Below are positions 34,507 through 44,342 of a stretch of 64,000 nt of DNA, in pieces. Below the pieces are notes generated by a model. That model ran no database searches. It saw only the letters and a list, made by a program, of their open reading frames with translations, and was not told where the DNA came from. Location of the stretch: NCBI RefSeq assembly GCF_001672295.1, contig NZ_JXMS01000002.1:1-64000 (forward strand), given 5' to 3'. How positions within the stretch are numbered: the first letter of the stretch is position 1; the number at the start of each line of letters is the position of its first letter. The translations under genes and the position numbers were made by a program. This DNA comes from Halodesulfovibrio spirochaetisodalis (GTDB taxonomy: Bacteria > Desulfobacterota > Desulfovibrionia > Desulfovibrionales > Desulfovibrionaceae).

Positions 34507-34536
34507 AAAAAAAGGCGGTCTGGTTAACCGCCTTTA
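34507..34536 (-). terminator. Terminator of the CI-like repressor gene
   Basis: AAAGGCGGT pairs with ACCGCCTTT; the minus strand continues in T7. Confidence 0.8.
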
Positions 34537-34556
34537 AGAGTAAAATTTTGTAATGG

Positions 34557-35264
34557 CTACATTGTCTGAAGGTTCCAGACAACGCGACCTACGACATCTT
34601 CTGTACAGCGGTCCATTGGCAGGTATTGCTCAGGATGGGCTGGGTTTTCGCTGCGCAGAATAAATCGCTGGTTGGCTGCATCAAGGAAGATGCGTTTGAT
34701 GGAGATACCTTCGTAAGGAACGTATACACCGTAGATTTCGCCGGAGAGAATGTTGGTCTGAGCAGTATCGAGACCGACATACGCTCCTTTTTTTATAAGC
34801 GGTTCCATGCTGCTTGCATCAACACGGAAGATTTGGATAGTAGCACCGGCAAAAGATTGGGGAATAGAGAGCTTACCGACACTGCTGAAACGACGGGTAT
34901 CTTCACCGTCTTCAGAGGTTTCAAGGTTTTGCATGGAGTGGATTGTAACAACTGCGCTACGCGCATCCGGATCGCCGAATTTGGCAGGGTTTTCGAAAAC
35001 CCGTCCCGCTGCTGGGCCTTCGACAGGTTGGTAGCCGTCTTCCTCTGTACGGAGGTACATCGGGCCAACACCTTTTTTGAGCCAGTCAGGATTGAGGCCA
35101 AATTTTTCAAATAACTTCATGAACCAGTCAGATGGAACAGAATCTCGACGCTTGGCATCAGAGATGCTGGATTGGCGAATATCAAGAACTTCTGCCAATT
35201 CAACCTGAGTTCTCGTATTTGTGGCTAGTTTAATACGTTCAAAAACTTCATCAAAGCTGGACAC
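34557..35264 (-). CDS. CI/LexA-like repressor (HTH + S24 peptidase domain)
   Basis: 235 aa from GTG at 35264, chosen because GGGAGAG lies 6 nt upstream; ATGs earlier in the frame have no SD. The N-terminal HTH (QVELAEVLDIRQSSISDAKR) is of the phage CI type and the C-terminal S24 domain has the autocleavage pair: Ser in DASSMEPLIKKG and Lys in ISIKRIFLD. No phage genes are nearby, so it is either a domesticated repressor or a stress regulator. Confidence 0.85.
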   Translation of the reverse strand: MSSFDEVFERIKLATNTRTQVELAEVLDIRQSSISDAKRRDSVPSDWFMKLFEKFGLNPDWLKKGVGPMYLRTEEDGYQPVEGPAAGRVFENPAKFGDPDARSAVVTIHSMQNLETSEDGEDTRRFSSVGKLSIPQSFAGATIQIFRVDASSMEPLIKKGAYVGLDTAQTNILSGEIYGVYVPYEGISIKRIFLDAANQRFILRSENPAHPEQYLPMDRCTEDVVGRVVWNLQTM

Positions 35265-35687
35265 GTGTCTCTCCCGCCAAGACATTTGAATAAGCATTGC
35301 TTATGAGCGCAAGTCTTGTCGTTGAAAATTGCTGGGTAGTGAGTGAAAACTCTACTGTATGTTTGCCGAGGTACAAACAAAACAGAGTGCAGACATTAAG
35401 AACAAAGTTCTAATGCAACAGTATCTAATAAACTCCGACAGTAAGTTTCTTAGATGGCTGGGAGGAAATTGTAACTCCCAGTGGATGCAGATTCTCTTTG
35501 TGGACGGATTTGCAATCAATTGTCAATATCACCATGTACGTATATTGATAAAAAATTGTAAATAAGTCTAAACTGCATTGGTGCTGAACTTTAAAAAGTG
35601 TGTTGTCTGAGTCTAGTTCAGACCTTTCAGAGTTATCTATAAGAGTAAAATAAAATGCAGCAAATTACACTAGAAAAAATGTAAATG
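35265..35687. other. Intergenic, nothing recognised
   Basis: About 420 A/T-rich bases between divergent transcription units' ends. The repressor promoter must lie near 35270-35330. Short frames here look random. Confidence 0.4.
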
Positions 35688-35734
35688 TAAAAAAGAGCGC
35701 AGCGGCATGAGAAAAATATGCAGCTGCGCTCTTT
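35688..35734 (-). terminator. Terminator of hflKC
   Basis: AAAGAGCGCAGC pairs with GCTGCGCTCTTT; the minus strand continues with a T-run. Confidence 0.8.
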
Positions 35735-35746
35735 AACAGTGTTTTT

Positions 35747-36595
35747 CTACTGCATTTCGTGCAGGAATTTGTTTTCTGGAGTTACAACTATGCGTGTATT
35801 ATTCTTAAAACTCTGCTTGTATGCTTCAAGAGAACGTTGGAAGTTGTAGAAGTCTTCATCCTTACCAAGTGACTCTGCATAAATCTTAGTTGCAATTGCA
35901 TCACCTTGACCACGAATGATCTCGGCTTCTTTATTCGCTTTTGCAAGAATAATAGTGCGCTCTTTGTTAGCAAGAGACTTAATTGTAATTGATTGCTGTT
36001 GACCTTCAGAACGGTACTGTTTTGCCTGACGTTCACGCTCCGCACGCATACGTCCGAAAATAGCACGCTGGTTTTCAGCAGGTAGGTCTGTGCGCTTAAT
36101 GCGGACATCTACAATTTCAATTCCGTATGCTTTGATTAAGTCTGAAGAACGTTTTGTAACCATCTGCATGATGCTGTCACGTTCTGTAGAAACAATTTCA
36201 GTAAGCGTGTAGCGACCAAGCGCTGCGCGTAATTGTGAATAGACAATATCATCAAGACGGGCTTGTGCACCCGGAATGGTTCGAACGGTCTGGTAAAAGA
36301 GGAGAGGGTTCACAATACGCCAGCGGGCATAGTTGTCCAGCACAAGTGCCTTTTTATCTTGTGTAAGCGCCTCTGCCGGTTGGGCATCGTATTCCAGAAG
36401 ACGTGCATCAAAGTAGATAACGTTCTGGATGAACGGGATTTTGAAGTGCAGACCGGGACCGTAGACATTGTTATCCGGTTTACCAAGTTGCAGAACAATA
36501 GCTTTTTCAGTCTGTTTAACAATAAATGCAGATTGAAATACTATAGCAACAATAAGTACAAGCAAAATCAGGATAGGAGTAGTTGTCTTTTTCAT
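35747..36595 (-). CDS. hflC: HflC, SPFH/band 7 membrane protease modulator
   Basis: 282 aa. N-terminal membrane anchor (7-25), then the SPFH/prohibitin domain (TEKAIVLQLGKPDNNVYGPG) and a long helical tail with the AKANKEAEIIRGQGDA block of HflC. Forms a complex with HflK around FtsH in the inner membrane and modulates its proteolysis. Its ATG overlaps the hflK stop by one base (TAATG). Confidence 0.95.
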   Translation of the reverse strand: MKKTTTPILILLVLIVAIVFQSAFIVKQTEKAIVLQLGKPDNNVYGPGLHFKIPFIQNVIYFDARLLEYDAQPAEALTQDKKALVLDNYARWRIVNPLLFYQTVRTIPGAQARLDDIVYSQLRAALGRYTLTEIVSTERDSIMQMVTKRSSDLIKAYGIEIVDVRIKRTDLPAENQRAIFGRMRAERERQAKQYRSEGQQQSITIKSLANKERTIILAKANKEAEIIRGQGDAIATKIYAESLGKDEDFYNFQRSLEAYKQSFKNNTRIVVTPENKFLHEMQ

Positions 36596-37674
36596 TACTT
36601 ACTCTCCTTCATTTTGCTGTCGCCAAGCGGTAAAAACGGAATCGTCGGAGAAACACCCTTATTAGGGACAATAATTTTGTTTACTCCGGAACCACTGAAT
36701 ACGCCTTCCATAGCTTCCAAGTACATTCTTTTTTTAGTGATGGATTTAGCCTGATTGTACTCAGTAAGAATTGCAAGGAAGCGAGAAGCATCACCCTGAG
36801 CCTTATTAACAGTAGACTCTTTGTACGCTTGAGCTTCGTTGACAATTTCTGCTGCTGCACCGCGTGCTTTCGGTAAGATGTCGTTACTGTAGGCTTCCGC
36901 TTCGTTAATGATACGGCTGCGGTCTTCACGCGCGCTTGCTACATCTTTAAATGCGTCGACAACTTCCTGTGGCGGGTGAACATCCTGCATTTGTACAGCA
37001 ACAATCTGAATACCTGCTTTGTAGCGGTTCAAAATATCCTGCAGCAATTTGCGGCAGTCATTTTGAATCTGAAGCTTTCCTTCAGTCAGCGCGTTATCAA
37101 TCTTGTTATGGCCGATGACTTCGCGCATAGCGGCTTCAGCAGCGCTTTTAACTGTAATTGATTGTTGCGTGACATTGAAGAGGTAATCTACAGCATTGCT
37201 GATGCGGTACTGGATAATGAACTGAACATCGACGATGTTTTCATCACCAGTAAGCATAAGGGATTCCGCTTTAACAGTGCGTGACTGTCCCTGCTGGAAA
37301 GAAGAAGCCTTACCAGTGGAGCGGAAGCCGATTTCAATACGGCGGATTTGAGAGACTTTAGGTTTGTATACAGTCTCAATAGGGTACGGAAGATGGTAGT
37401 GCGGTCCAGGGCCAGTTGTTGCAACATATTTGCCGAACTGGAGTACAACACCTTCTTCATCAGGTTGAACAATATAAATACCGGATGCGAGCCAGAGAAG
37501 AATAACCAGAGCAAGCACGAACTTGCCTGCAGGGAAGTTGATCCCCCGAAGTTTCTTCAGGCCTTCGCTGACCGGGTCAGAATCATTGCCGTCCTGAGAT
37601 GATCCACCCCAGTTAGGACCGTGACCCGATTGCCTCTGCCGTTTTTCTTGCAGTTTTTCCCAATCCCAATTCAT
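36595..37674 (-). CDS. hflK: HflK, SPFH/band 7 membrane protease modulator
   Basis: 359 aa. The N-terminal Gly/Ser-rich cytoplasmic segment (WGGSSQDGND) precedes a membrane helix (about 50-68), the SPFH domain (EEGVVLQFGKYVATTGPG) and the helical AEAYSNDILPKARGAAAE region typical of HflK. Partner of HflC and FtsH. First gene of the two-gene operon. Confidence 0.95.
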   Translation of the reverse strand: MNWDWEKLQEKRQRQSGHGPNWGGSSQDGNDSDPVSEGLKKLRGINFPAGKFVLALVILLWLASGIYIVQPDEEGVVLQFGKYVATTGPGPHYHLPYPIETVYKPKVSQIRRIEIGFRSTGKASSFQQGQSRTVKAESLMLTGDENIVDVQFIIQYRISNAVDYLFNVTQQSITVKSAAEAAMREVIGHNKIDNALTEGKLQIQNDCRKLLQDILNRYKAGIQIVAVQMQDVHPPQEVVDAFKDVASAREDRSRIINEAEAYSNDILPKARGAAAEIVNEAQAYKESTVNKAQGDASRFLAILTEYNQAKSITKKRMYLEAMEGVFSGSGVNKIIVPNKGVSPTIPFLPLGDSKMKESK

Positions 37675-38094
37675 AATATATAAAATCTAGGGCAGTTGGC
37701 TTAATAGGTCAAGCGGGTTTCTCAATAACAAGCGTAAGTCATTGTATAAATTTTACTATAGGATGGCCGTTAGTCTCGGTATACCTGATGGTATTTTGCT
37801 GCAGGATGAAAAGAATGGGATAATATATTATAACCACTATGAAGATCGCATCGAAAAGGTAGATCATGATAATTGGGTATACTATTTTTTACATGTTTAT
37901 TTTGAGTACCGTAATGGAAGGCAGCGAGCGACAGGGTGCTGACTGGCTAGTTAGCAAGCTTATGCGCCTATAAAAAATAATGAGCGATGAAGTGTCCTGA
38001 AGTAGAGAATATCAAGGAGTTGCTCTGCAGAGCGCAGTATGAATAAAGGGGCGGTACAGTCCCTTGAATATGAAGGTAAACAGCAGGTAGCAGT
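37675..38094. other. Intergenic with one doubtful small gene
   Basis: Divergent promoter space between hflK and the ferredoxin gene. Apart from the small frame at 37763 nothing is recognised. Confidence 0.4.
37763..37942 (+). CDS. Doubtful small hypothetical
   Basis: 59 aa from ATG at 37763. Tyr/Asp/Ile-rich (NGIIYYNHYEDRIEKVDHDN) with coding-like composition, but no clear SD and no family. Kept because its frame stays open across an otherwise empty region. Confidence 0.3.
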   Translation: MAVSLGIPDGILLQDEKNGIIYYNHYEDRIEKVDHDNWVYYFLHVYFEYRNGRQRATGC

Positions 38095-38511
38095 ATGAAG
38101 AGACTTGAAGCGGTTCGTATGGAACAATGTATAGGGTGTCATTCCTGTTCGTTGGCCTGTGCGCGGTTGGTACATAAAAAGTTGTCATGGAATACGGCCG
38201 GAATACGTATTTCTTCTGCAGGTGGGTTAACAACAGGATTCGAAGCGCGGATTTGCGTTGCTTGTGATCCGGCTCCGTGTGCTGAGGTGTGTCCCACAGA
38301 GGCACTGAAGCAGCGTAAAGGGGGCGGCGTCATTGTTAAGCACGATAAGTGCATAAAGTGCGGAAAATGTGCAGAGGTTTGTCCTGTAGATGCCATCTAC
38401 TATGAAACTGAGACAGATCTGCCATACTTGTGCATTCATTGTGGTCGGTGTGTACCGTTTTGCCCTCATAACTGTATTGAGCTGCGCGAAATTCCGCCGC
38501 AGGATCAGTAG
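38095..38511 (+). CDS. Ferredoxin-like electron-transfer subunit next to AOR
   Basis: 138 aa with four 4Fe-4S-type Cys clusters: CIGCHSCSLAC, CVACDPAPCAEVCP, CIKCGKCAEVCP and CIHCGRCVPFCP. Such four-cluster proteins pass electrons to or from tungsten-dependent aldehyde oxidoreductases. It starts the operon, and the AOR start codon follows its stop by 11 nt. Cytoplasmic, with no signal peptide. Confidence 0.9.
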   Translation: MKRLEAVRMEQCIGCHSCSLACARLVHKKLSWNTAGIRISSAGGLTTGFEARICVACDPAPCAEVCPTEALKQRKGGGVIVKHDKCIKCGKCAEVCPVDAIYYETETDLPYLCIHCGRCVPFCPHNCIELREIPPQDQ

Positions 38512-38522
38512 GGGAGTTGAAT

Positions 38523-40280
38523 ATGAAAATTGATCCGAATACTTCCCGAGTGCTACATGTTGACCTTGATTCTGGAAAAAGCCATGCGCTGACAATTGAA
38601 GATCGGCACATGCATATTGGGGGCAGCGGTCTTGCAGCGGTTTTATATGAGAGGTACGGAGCGGATGATGCACCTGCTGATGATCCCCGCCAGCCACTTA
38701 TTTTTGCCATAGGCCCCTTAACAGGCTTTTACCCGCTTATGAGCAAAGTTGTTTGCGGGTTCCGGTCTCCGTATACGGGAGAATGGTCAGAAAGCCATGC
38801 CGGAGGGCGTCTAGCGCTGTCTATCCGTTTCGCTGGATATGATGCAATCATGATTACAGGAAAAGCCGCAAAGTTGAGCGCTCTTGTTGTTGGCTCCCGT
38901 TCTTGTGAAGTGGAGAATGTCGCGTATCTGCGTGGTAAAGATGTGTTTGCCACAGGTAAGTTTTTGCGCAAGTTTGGCAAACATAATTCCGGTCATCGTT
39001 CTGCCATACGCATTGGCCCTGCTGGCGAACGTGGTGTGGCGTACGCATGTATCAATGTAGATTCGTTTCGCCACTTTGGTCGTATGGGTTCCGGTGCAGC
39101 CATGGGGTACAAAAACCTGAAGGGAATCATCATCTCAGGAGATGGTGCCTATGATTTACCGGAAGGAAAAGCCTATGCAGACATGATGCAGGATATTTAT
39201 AAGGATATCACTGAAACAGGTAAAATGAAAAAGTACCATGACTTAGGTACACCTCAGAATTTGATTCCGTTAAATGAATTGCATGCTTTGCCATGGAATA
39301 ACCTGCAAAAAACACATGACGAAGGTGTGGACGGTATTTCCGGCGAAACATTTGCTGAACAGCTTCTACTCAGGCAGGCCGCATGCGCTGGATGTCCGGT
39401 CGGGTGTATTCATATAGGGCTGTTACGGCAACAGTTCGCAAGCGAGCATGAGTTTCTCTACAAGCAGGTTTCCTATGATTACGAACCTATCTACGCTCAA
39501 GGAAGCATGCTGGGCATAACAAATGCAGCTGATGTGCTTGCATTGCTGGATGAAACTGAAAAGATGGGCTTGGATTGTATGAGTGCAGGTGTGGCACTTG
39601 CCTGGGCAGCAGAGGCTACAGAAAAAGGCCTTATTTCCAAAGAGGAAACCATTGTTGATCTCAAGTTTGGAGAAATGAAAGGCTTTCTTGAAGCACTCAA
39701 ATTTATCTCTTCAGGCGAAAATGCTTTTTATCAGGCGCTATCCCGTGGCTCTATGTCGGCAGCTAAATTGTACGGCGGAGAAGATTTTGCCTGTGTTCTT
39801 GGACAGGAAATGGCTGGCTACGCAACTGGAGAAGTCTTCTTTGTGGCTTCAGCGTATGGGTTCAGACATTCGCATCTTGATACTGGTGGCTACGCGTTTG
39901 ATCAGAATAATACAGAAAAGAATGCAGAAAAAGCTGTCGAATTTATGCTCGAAGATGAACGGGGACGTATTTACATCAACAGCATGATGGGCTGCCTTTT
40001 TGCTCGTGGAACTTACGGGCCAGATAAGTTGCAGGAGGCGTTACGTGCAGCCGGCTTTACCAATATTGCCGAGAACCTTGAAGAGGCTGGAAAGTATATT
40101 CAGAAGCTCCGCTGGCAGTTGAAGTGTAAAACCGGATTTAATGTGGATGCGGTAACCATACCAAAGCGGTTTACTGAAGTAGTTACATGGAAAGGGGCGA
40201 TTGACACAGTGTACATGGACGAAGTAGCAAAGCGTTACTCTGCTGCCATTAAAGAGATGGCACAGTGTGATAAACAGTAA
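38523..40280 (+). CDS. aor: Aldehyde:ferredoxin oxidoreductase (tungsten type)
   Basis: 585 aa from ATG at 38523 (GGGAG upstream). Oxidises aldehydes to acids with a W-bispyranopterin and one [4Fe-4S] cluster. Family marks: SGLAAVLY near the N-terminus, GPLTGFYPLMSK, FGRMGSGAAMGYKNLK (pterin region) and CAGCPVGCIH (C-x2-C-x3-C cluster ligands). Next to a four-cluster ferredoxin that would carry the electrons. The aldehyde substrate cannot be read from sequence. Confidence 0.92.
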   Translation: MKIDPNTSRVLHVDLDSGKSHALTIEDRHMHIGGSGLAAVLYERYGADDAPADDPRQPLIFAIGPLTGFYPLMSKVVCGFRSPYTGEWSESHAGGRLALSIRFAGYDAIMITGKAAKLSALVVGSRSCEVENVAYLRGKDVFATGKFLRKFGKHNSGHRSAIRIGPAGERGVAYACINVDSFRHFGRMGSGAAMGYKNLKGIIISGDGAYDLPEGKAYADMMQDIYKDITETGKMKKYHDLGTPQNLIPLNELHALPWNNLQKTHDEGVDGISGETFAEQLLLRQAACAGCPVGCIHIGLLRQQFASEHEFLYKQVSYDYEPIYAQGSMLGITNAADVLALLDETEKMGLDCMSAGVALAWAAEATEKGLISKEETIVDLKFGEMKGFLEALKFISSGENAFYQALSRGSMSAAKLYGGEDFACVLGQEMAGYATGEVFFVASAYGFRHSHLDTGGYAFDQNNTEKNAEKAVEFMLEDERGRIYINSMMGCLFARGTYGPDKLQEALRAAGFTNIAENLEEAGKYIQKLRWQLKCKTGFNVDAVTIPKRFTEVVTWKGAIDTVYMDEVAKRYSAAIKEMAQCDKQ

Positions 40281-40324
40281 GTAACCTGCGGGGTAACCAG
40301 CACCGCAGTAAAACCGGAGAGCAC

Positions 40325-40831
40325 ATGGGATTTTTTAGAAACAAACGCGGCCCGTTGATCCGTGCCAACTCTTCTGGTGAATTCTTTTTGCGTGCTATGC
40401 TGCTGATTGCGGTGTTTGTGATTGTTGCCACTGCATTTTGGTATCAGACAGAGTACAGTTATAAAGAGATCCGGTCTCGGGGAACTGTCTATGATCAGAC
40501 AGAAACACTTACGGCGGATCAAAAGTCTGCCCTGCGGGATTATGCGTCAGCAATGCGTGAAACTCACGGGTTGAAGCTTCGTGTGCAGGTGCTCAATACG
40601 CCTGTGGTGCTACCGGCCAAGCTGGATACCAAAACAGTATATATAGGGATTAACCCTTATAGCCGTCAGGTGCTTGTGGAGTTTCCTCCTTTATTGCGTA
40701 AGGCATTGGGACAAAACTATATGTACAAGCTGCAGAATGAATATTTTACCCCGTATTTTGAAAAGAACCAGTGGCAGCTGGGGCTGGCTTCAGCTCTACA
40801 ACAGCTGTGGGATGATATGGGTAAGCAGTAA
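40325..40831 (+). CDS. Membrane-anchored TPM-like domain protein
   Basis: 168 aa. A membrane helix (about 23-42) is followed by a soluble domain (ETLTADQKSALRDYASAMRE, LRVQVLNTP, VYIGINPYSRQVLVEFPPLL) that recalls TPM_phosphatase-type domains. Follows the AOR gene after 44 nt and may be in the same transcript; a link to AOR is not evident. Terminator follows. Confidence 0.55.
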   Translation: MGFFRNKRGPLIRANSSGEFFLRAMLLIAVFVIVATAFWYQTEYSYKEIRSRGTVYDQTETLTADQKSALRDYASAMRETHGLKLRVQVLNTPVVLPAKLDTKTVYIGINPYSRQVLVEFPPLLRKALGQNYMYKLQNEYFTPYFEKNQWQLGLASALQQLWDDMGKQ

Positions 40832-40862
40832 TACATTAAGAATATAAAAGAATTAGGAAAGA

Positions 40863-40890
40863 ACGGCAGGCGAATTGGCCTGCCGTTTTT
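40863..40890 (+). terminator. Intrinsic terminator
   Basis: ACGGCAGGC pairs with GCCTGCCGT, then T5. Confidence 0.85.
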
Positions 40891-40910
40891 ACTAGTAAGG
40901 AATGGTGTGC

Positions 40911-41069
40911 TTATTGTTTTTGGGTACCAGTAAGCTGAGAACCAGTAGTAGTGTGCTGCTCGCGATCTGCAGATTCCGTGTCCAGATGGCTGAAAAAAAG
41001 CAATCCAGCAAGCAGCAGGGCACAAAGAATGATGAACGCCCATTTTATGATGACACTCGTTGTCGGCAT
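40911..41069 (-). CDS. Small single-TM protein
   Basis: 52 aa, preceded by AAGGAG at good spacing. Residues 6-27 form one membrane helix (VIIKWAFIILCALLLAGLLF), followed by a polar Thr/Gln-rich tail. No family recognised. Confidence 0.6.
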   Translation of the reverse strand: MPTTSVIIKWAFIILCALLLAGLLFFSHLDTESADREQHTTTGSQLTGTQKQ

Positions 41070-41296
41070 AATTGCTCCTTCATGCGGTTCGGCTGTAACA
41101 GCATGGTATTACCTGATATGAGTATACCCTGAACTCGACTTGTTGTATGCAGGCATTATGCATGCAGTTTTTTATTTGTTTTTATCGGTACGTGAAAAAA
41201 CGTGATACGACTGACATCGTTAGCTTTGGGTAAGCCATCTGCTGCACATGTTTTTTCTTTATTATAGTAACGTATATTTTGTGAGTGATTAAAAGT

Positions 41297-41764
41297 ATGA
41301 AACATATTTTGCTGTTTACTGACGGCTCTTGTCTCGGAAATCCGGGGCCCGGAGGCTGGGCCAGTATTCTTCGCTTTGGTGATACTGAAAAAGAACTTTC
41401 AGGCGGGTTTGCACTGACTACAAATAACAGAATGGAAATTCTGGCTGTCGTTGAAGGGCTTGCTGCACTTAAAGAGCCTTGCAAAGTAGATTTGTATACA
41501 GATTCTCAATATGTGCGCAATGCTGTAGAGAAAAAATGGCTTGTAAACTGGCAGAAGAACGGCTGGAAGAATGCTTCTAAAAAGCCTGTAAAGAACAAGG
41601 ATCTTTGGCTCCGTTTACTTCCATACCTTGATAAGCATGATGTAAAACTGCACTGGGTACGCGGTCATAGCGGTCATCCTGAGAATGAACGTTGTGATGA
41701 GCTTGCGCGTGCTGAGGCAGCTAAGCCGAATCTACCTCGCGACGAAGGTCATGACGAGGCGTAA
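41297..41764 (+). CDS. rnhA: Ribonuclease HI
   Basis: 155 aa from ATG at 41297. Cuts the RNA strand of RNA-DNA hybrids. The four metal carboxylates are D9 ([10 protein letters not shown]), E47 (NNRMEILA), D69 (YTDSQYV) and D134 (RCDELAR), with H124 in RGHSGHPEN. Length is typical. Confidence 0.97.
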   Translation: MKHILLFTDGSCLGNPGPGGWASILRFGDTEKELSGGFALTTNNRMEILAVVEGLAALKEPCKVDLYTDSQYVRNAVEKKWLVNWQKNGWKNASKKPVKNKDLWLRLLPYLDKHDVKLHWVRGHSGHPENERCDELARAEAAKPNLPRDEGHDEA

Positions 41765-41856
41765 GCAAACGTGTTGTGAGAGTGCCGTGAGATAAAGAAG
41801 GTAATCTGTGCCTTCTCAGGTAGCTTCATGGATTTATGATTACAAGTATCTATGGT

Positions 41857-41892
41857 AAAGAGTTCAGTATGCATACTGAACTCTTTTCTTTT
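41857..41892 (+). terminator. Terminator of rnhA (perfect 30-bp palindrome)
   Basis: AAAGAGTTCAGTATG reads identically on the other strand and is followed by T-rich sequence. It lies where the next frame could start earlier, so the later ATG at 41905 is preferred. Confidence 0.7.
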
Positions 41893-41904
41893 GTGGATGT
41901 TGAT

Positions 41905-42846
41905 ATGTTGTGGAGCGGGCTTTTCCGTCCGTTGCTGCGGCTCATTATATCTATCTCGCTCGGACTGGCTATCGGGAACATTATTGAAGCACTGCATTGG
42001 AGCCGGTTTCTGGCTCGTATCTCGTCTCCACTGGTGAGGATGGCACACTTGCAGGATGTTTCCGGTGCAGCATTCACTATGGCTTTTTTTTCAAGCATTA
42101 CAGCGAATACATATCTGGCTGAACAATACGAGCAGGGGAAGATAGTCCGTAAGGAACTCTATTTTTCGAATTTGCTGAACAGTGCGCCCGTTCTGTTTTT
42201 ACACTTGCCGTCCCTGTTCTTTCTTGCGGTACCCTTTTTAGGGAAAGCGGCATTCTGGTACGTTGGAATAATTGTAAGCGCTGCGCTGTTTCGAACGTTA
42301 GGAACGGTTGTTGTTGGAAGAATGGTTTTGCCCCCAACACCAGAGGGCTGCGTGACGTGCGAACTGGATGACTCGGCACCCAAAAGTTTTGCGGAGGCAT
42401 TTCAACGGGTGGTGTCCAGATTTTCCCGAAGGATTAGACGGGTACTGCTTATTACCATACCAGTGTATGTGCTGGTCTTCATCTTGAACCGTTCCGGCTT
42501 TTTTACTGCACTTAATGAGGTCATTGGGGGGAGTAACGGTTTGCTTCCGTTTATCAACCCTCAGGCGGCAGGCGTGTTGCTTCTGAGTCTCGCGGCTGAA
42601 ATTACGGCAGCGATGGCTGCTGCCGGTGCTTTGCTAACGGAAGGAACAATACAGTCAAAAGATATCGTACTTGCTTTGCTGGCTGGTAATATCCTTTCAT
42701 CTCCCATGCGTGCCTTGCGGCATCAATTAGCAACGTATATGGGAATTTTTCCCCCGCGCCTGGCGCTATGGCTTATCTTTTGTAATCAGAGTGTTCGGGC
42801 AGTGTCGCTTATCGTATTTACACTGTTGTATTATTTCTGGGGATAA
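41905..42846 (+). CDS. Nucleoside recognition (Gate) domain membrane protein
   Basis: 313 aa, about eight hydrophobic helices. Two halves show the Gate/nucleoside-recognition pattern of SpoIIM/SpoVB-like and YjiH-like proteins (AFTMAFFSSITANTYLAEQ; LAAEITAAMAAAGAL, LAGNILSSPMRALRHQL). Transported compound unknown. Start at 41905 chosen because earlier ATGs fall in the rnhA terminator. Confidence 0.75.
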   Translation: MLWSGLFRPLLRLIISISLGLAIGNIIEALHWSRFLARISSPLVRMAHLQDVSGAAFTMAFFSSITANTYLAEQYEQGKIVRKELYFSNLLNSAPVLFLHLPSLFFLAVPFLGKAAFWYVGIIVSAALFRTLGTVVVGRMVLPPTPEGCVTCELDDSAPKSFAEAFQRVVSRFSRRIRRVLLITIPVYVLVFILNRSGFFTALNEVIGGSNGLLPFINPQAAGVLLLSLAAEITAAMAAAGALLTEGTIQSKDIVLALLAGNILSSPMRALRHQLATYMGIFPPRLALWLIFCNQSVRAVSLIVFTLLYYFWG

Positions 42847-42989
42847 CGTTCAGGAAAGGTTGCGGCGGAGCGCTGCAAGTGAACTGGCTGTGAGAATCAA
42901 GACTACAGGTAAATATTTTTGAATAGCTGCGGGGTGCCTGCTTTGAACGCTTTGTGAAAGACCGCAGGATACTCTGATTGTTTTTTCGA

Positions 42990-43036
42990 ATAATAAAACG
43001 AAGAACCCCGGCGCGGGTGGGGACCGGCCGGGGCTC
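42990..43036 (-). terminator. Terminator of the qrc operon
   Basis: On the minus strand AGCCCCGGC pairs with GCCGGGGTT, followed by TCTTCGTTTTATTATT. Confidence 0.7.
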
Positions 43037-43071
43037 AACTGACTTTAAGCTTACCTATCTGAAACTAAGCC

Positions 43072-44337
43072 CTAGTTGGACTTAGTCGCATTCAAAGCAC
43101 GTTCCTGCGGGAAAACCGGCAGGTAACGGTAGGACAGGCTGAGGATAATAGCACCGTAGGCAAGAACAAGTGCGCTTGCACCCCATTCTGCCCAGTTTGG
43201 CGCATAGGTTTCCCAGCTGTCGAAAGGCATTACCGGCATAGCAAGTGCCTGAACCGTAAATACGTAACGGTTGATGGTAATGCCGATACAATCCAGCAGT
43301 GCTGCAGAGTAGAACAGAGCAGGAGTGTTGCGCAGTTTCGGTGTAAGCAGAATGATACACGGAACTACACCGCACAGGAACAGCTCTGACCACAGGAGCC
43401 ACTTGCCGTAGATTGTCTGGTAGAAGTTCTGGTCAAAGGTGAGACCGGAACGTGGCAGTACATCTACTGCCCATGCATAGGTGTCTGCGAACTTGAATAC
43501 GAGGTATACAAGCAGCATTGCCCCTGCAATTTTACCCATAAGGGATTTGATTTCCCAGCTTACCAGTTTCTTGCCAGTCATTTTTTCCATGAGGGTTGCG
43601 ATAAGTACGGTGAAAACCGGACCGGAACCAACTGCGGAAATAACGAAGAGGAAGAATGTCCAAGGCCAGATGAAGAAACCATCACGCAGTACGTAAGGAC
43701 GACCAAAGAGAACGCCGTACATACCGCCGAGTGAGCCCTGGTGGAAAGTGGAAAGGAACGCACCAATACCAGCAAACAGTGGCATCCAAACGTGCAGGTT
43801 ATGCGCGAGGTGATGCAGTACTGGAATTCTGTTAAGCTGCTTCTGCTCAAGAATCAGTGGAATGTATTCAATGATCAGAACAATCAGGTAACAGGTAATA
43901 CAGAAGATAACTTCTGTGAGCATGGAGTGTACGTTCGCATGCCAGTAACCGAACCATGCACGAATCGGCTGACCTACGTCGAGCACGAGAATAAGCATAG
44001 CACCGGAGTAGCAAATAAAACCGATAATTACGGTGAGGTTAATGATGTTTTTCAGCGGGTCAATGTTCAGGATGTATCTGAGCAGACCGGTGAAGAACGC
44101 ACCTGCACCGAGTGCAATAACAGCAAGGTCAAAGGTAATCCAGAGACCAAAGCCGAAGTAGTCGTCAAGGCCTGTAACGCCAAGTCCTTCCGCGAGCACT
44201 CTGAATGCAGCGTAAAGACCCCAAAGAGCTACAGCACCGACAAGTCCCATCCAGATTGAAAACTTTGTCAAAGAGCAACGTGAGGTGCCCTCTGGAAAGA
44301 GTTCATGATCTGCAGGAAGAGAGTAGTTCTTTCCCAT
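43072..44337 (-). CDS. qrcD: Menaquinone reductase membrane subunit QrcD
   Basis: 421-aa NrfD/PsrC-type integral membrane protein with ten predicted helices. In Qrc it holds the quinone site and couples electrons from periplasmic cytochrome c3 to menaquinone reduction. Last gene of qrcABCD, 5 nt after qrcC. The order and sizes of the four genes match the Desulfovibrio Qrc complex. Confidence 0.93.
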   Translation of the reverse strand: MGKNYSLPADHELFPEGTSRCSLTKFSIWMGLVGAVALWGLYAAFRVLAEGLGVTGLDDYFGFGLWITFDLAVIALGAGAFFTGLLRYILNIDPLKNIINLTVIIGFICYSGAMLILVLDVGQPIRAWFGYWHANVHSMLTEVIFCITCYLIVLIIEYIPLILEQKQLNRIPVLHHLAHNLHVWMPLFAGIGAFLSTFHQGSLGGMYGVLFGRPYVLRDGFFIWPWTFFLFVISAVGSGPVFTVLIATLMEKMTGKKLVSWEIKSLMGKIAGAMLLVYLVFKFADTYAWAVDVLPRSGLTFDQNFYQTIYGKWLLWSELFLCGVVPCIILLTPKLRNTPALFYSAALLDCIGITINRYVFTVQALAMPVMPFDSWETYAPNWAEWGASALVLAYGAIILSLSYRYLPVFPQERALNATKSN

Positions 44338-44342
44338 GACTG

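Noticed and set aside
34557-35264. Prophage marked by the CI-like repressor
   Set aside because: Neighbours are core genes (hflKC, two-component cascade); no phage structural, lysis or integrase genes lie nearby.
35359-35565. 68-codon frame between the CI-like gene and hflC
   Set aside because: No SD, no family resemblance, and random-looking composition.
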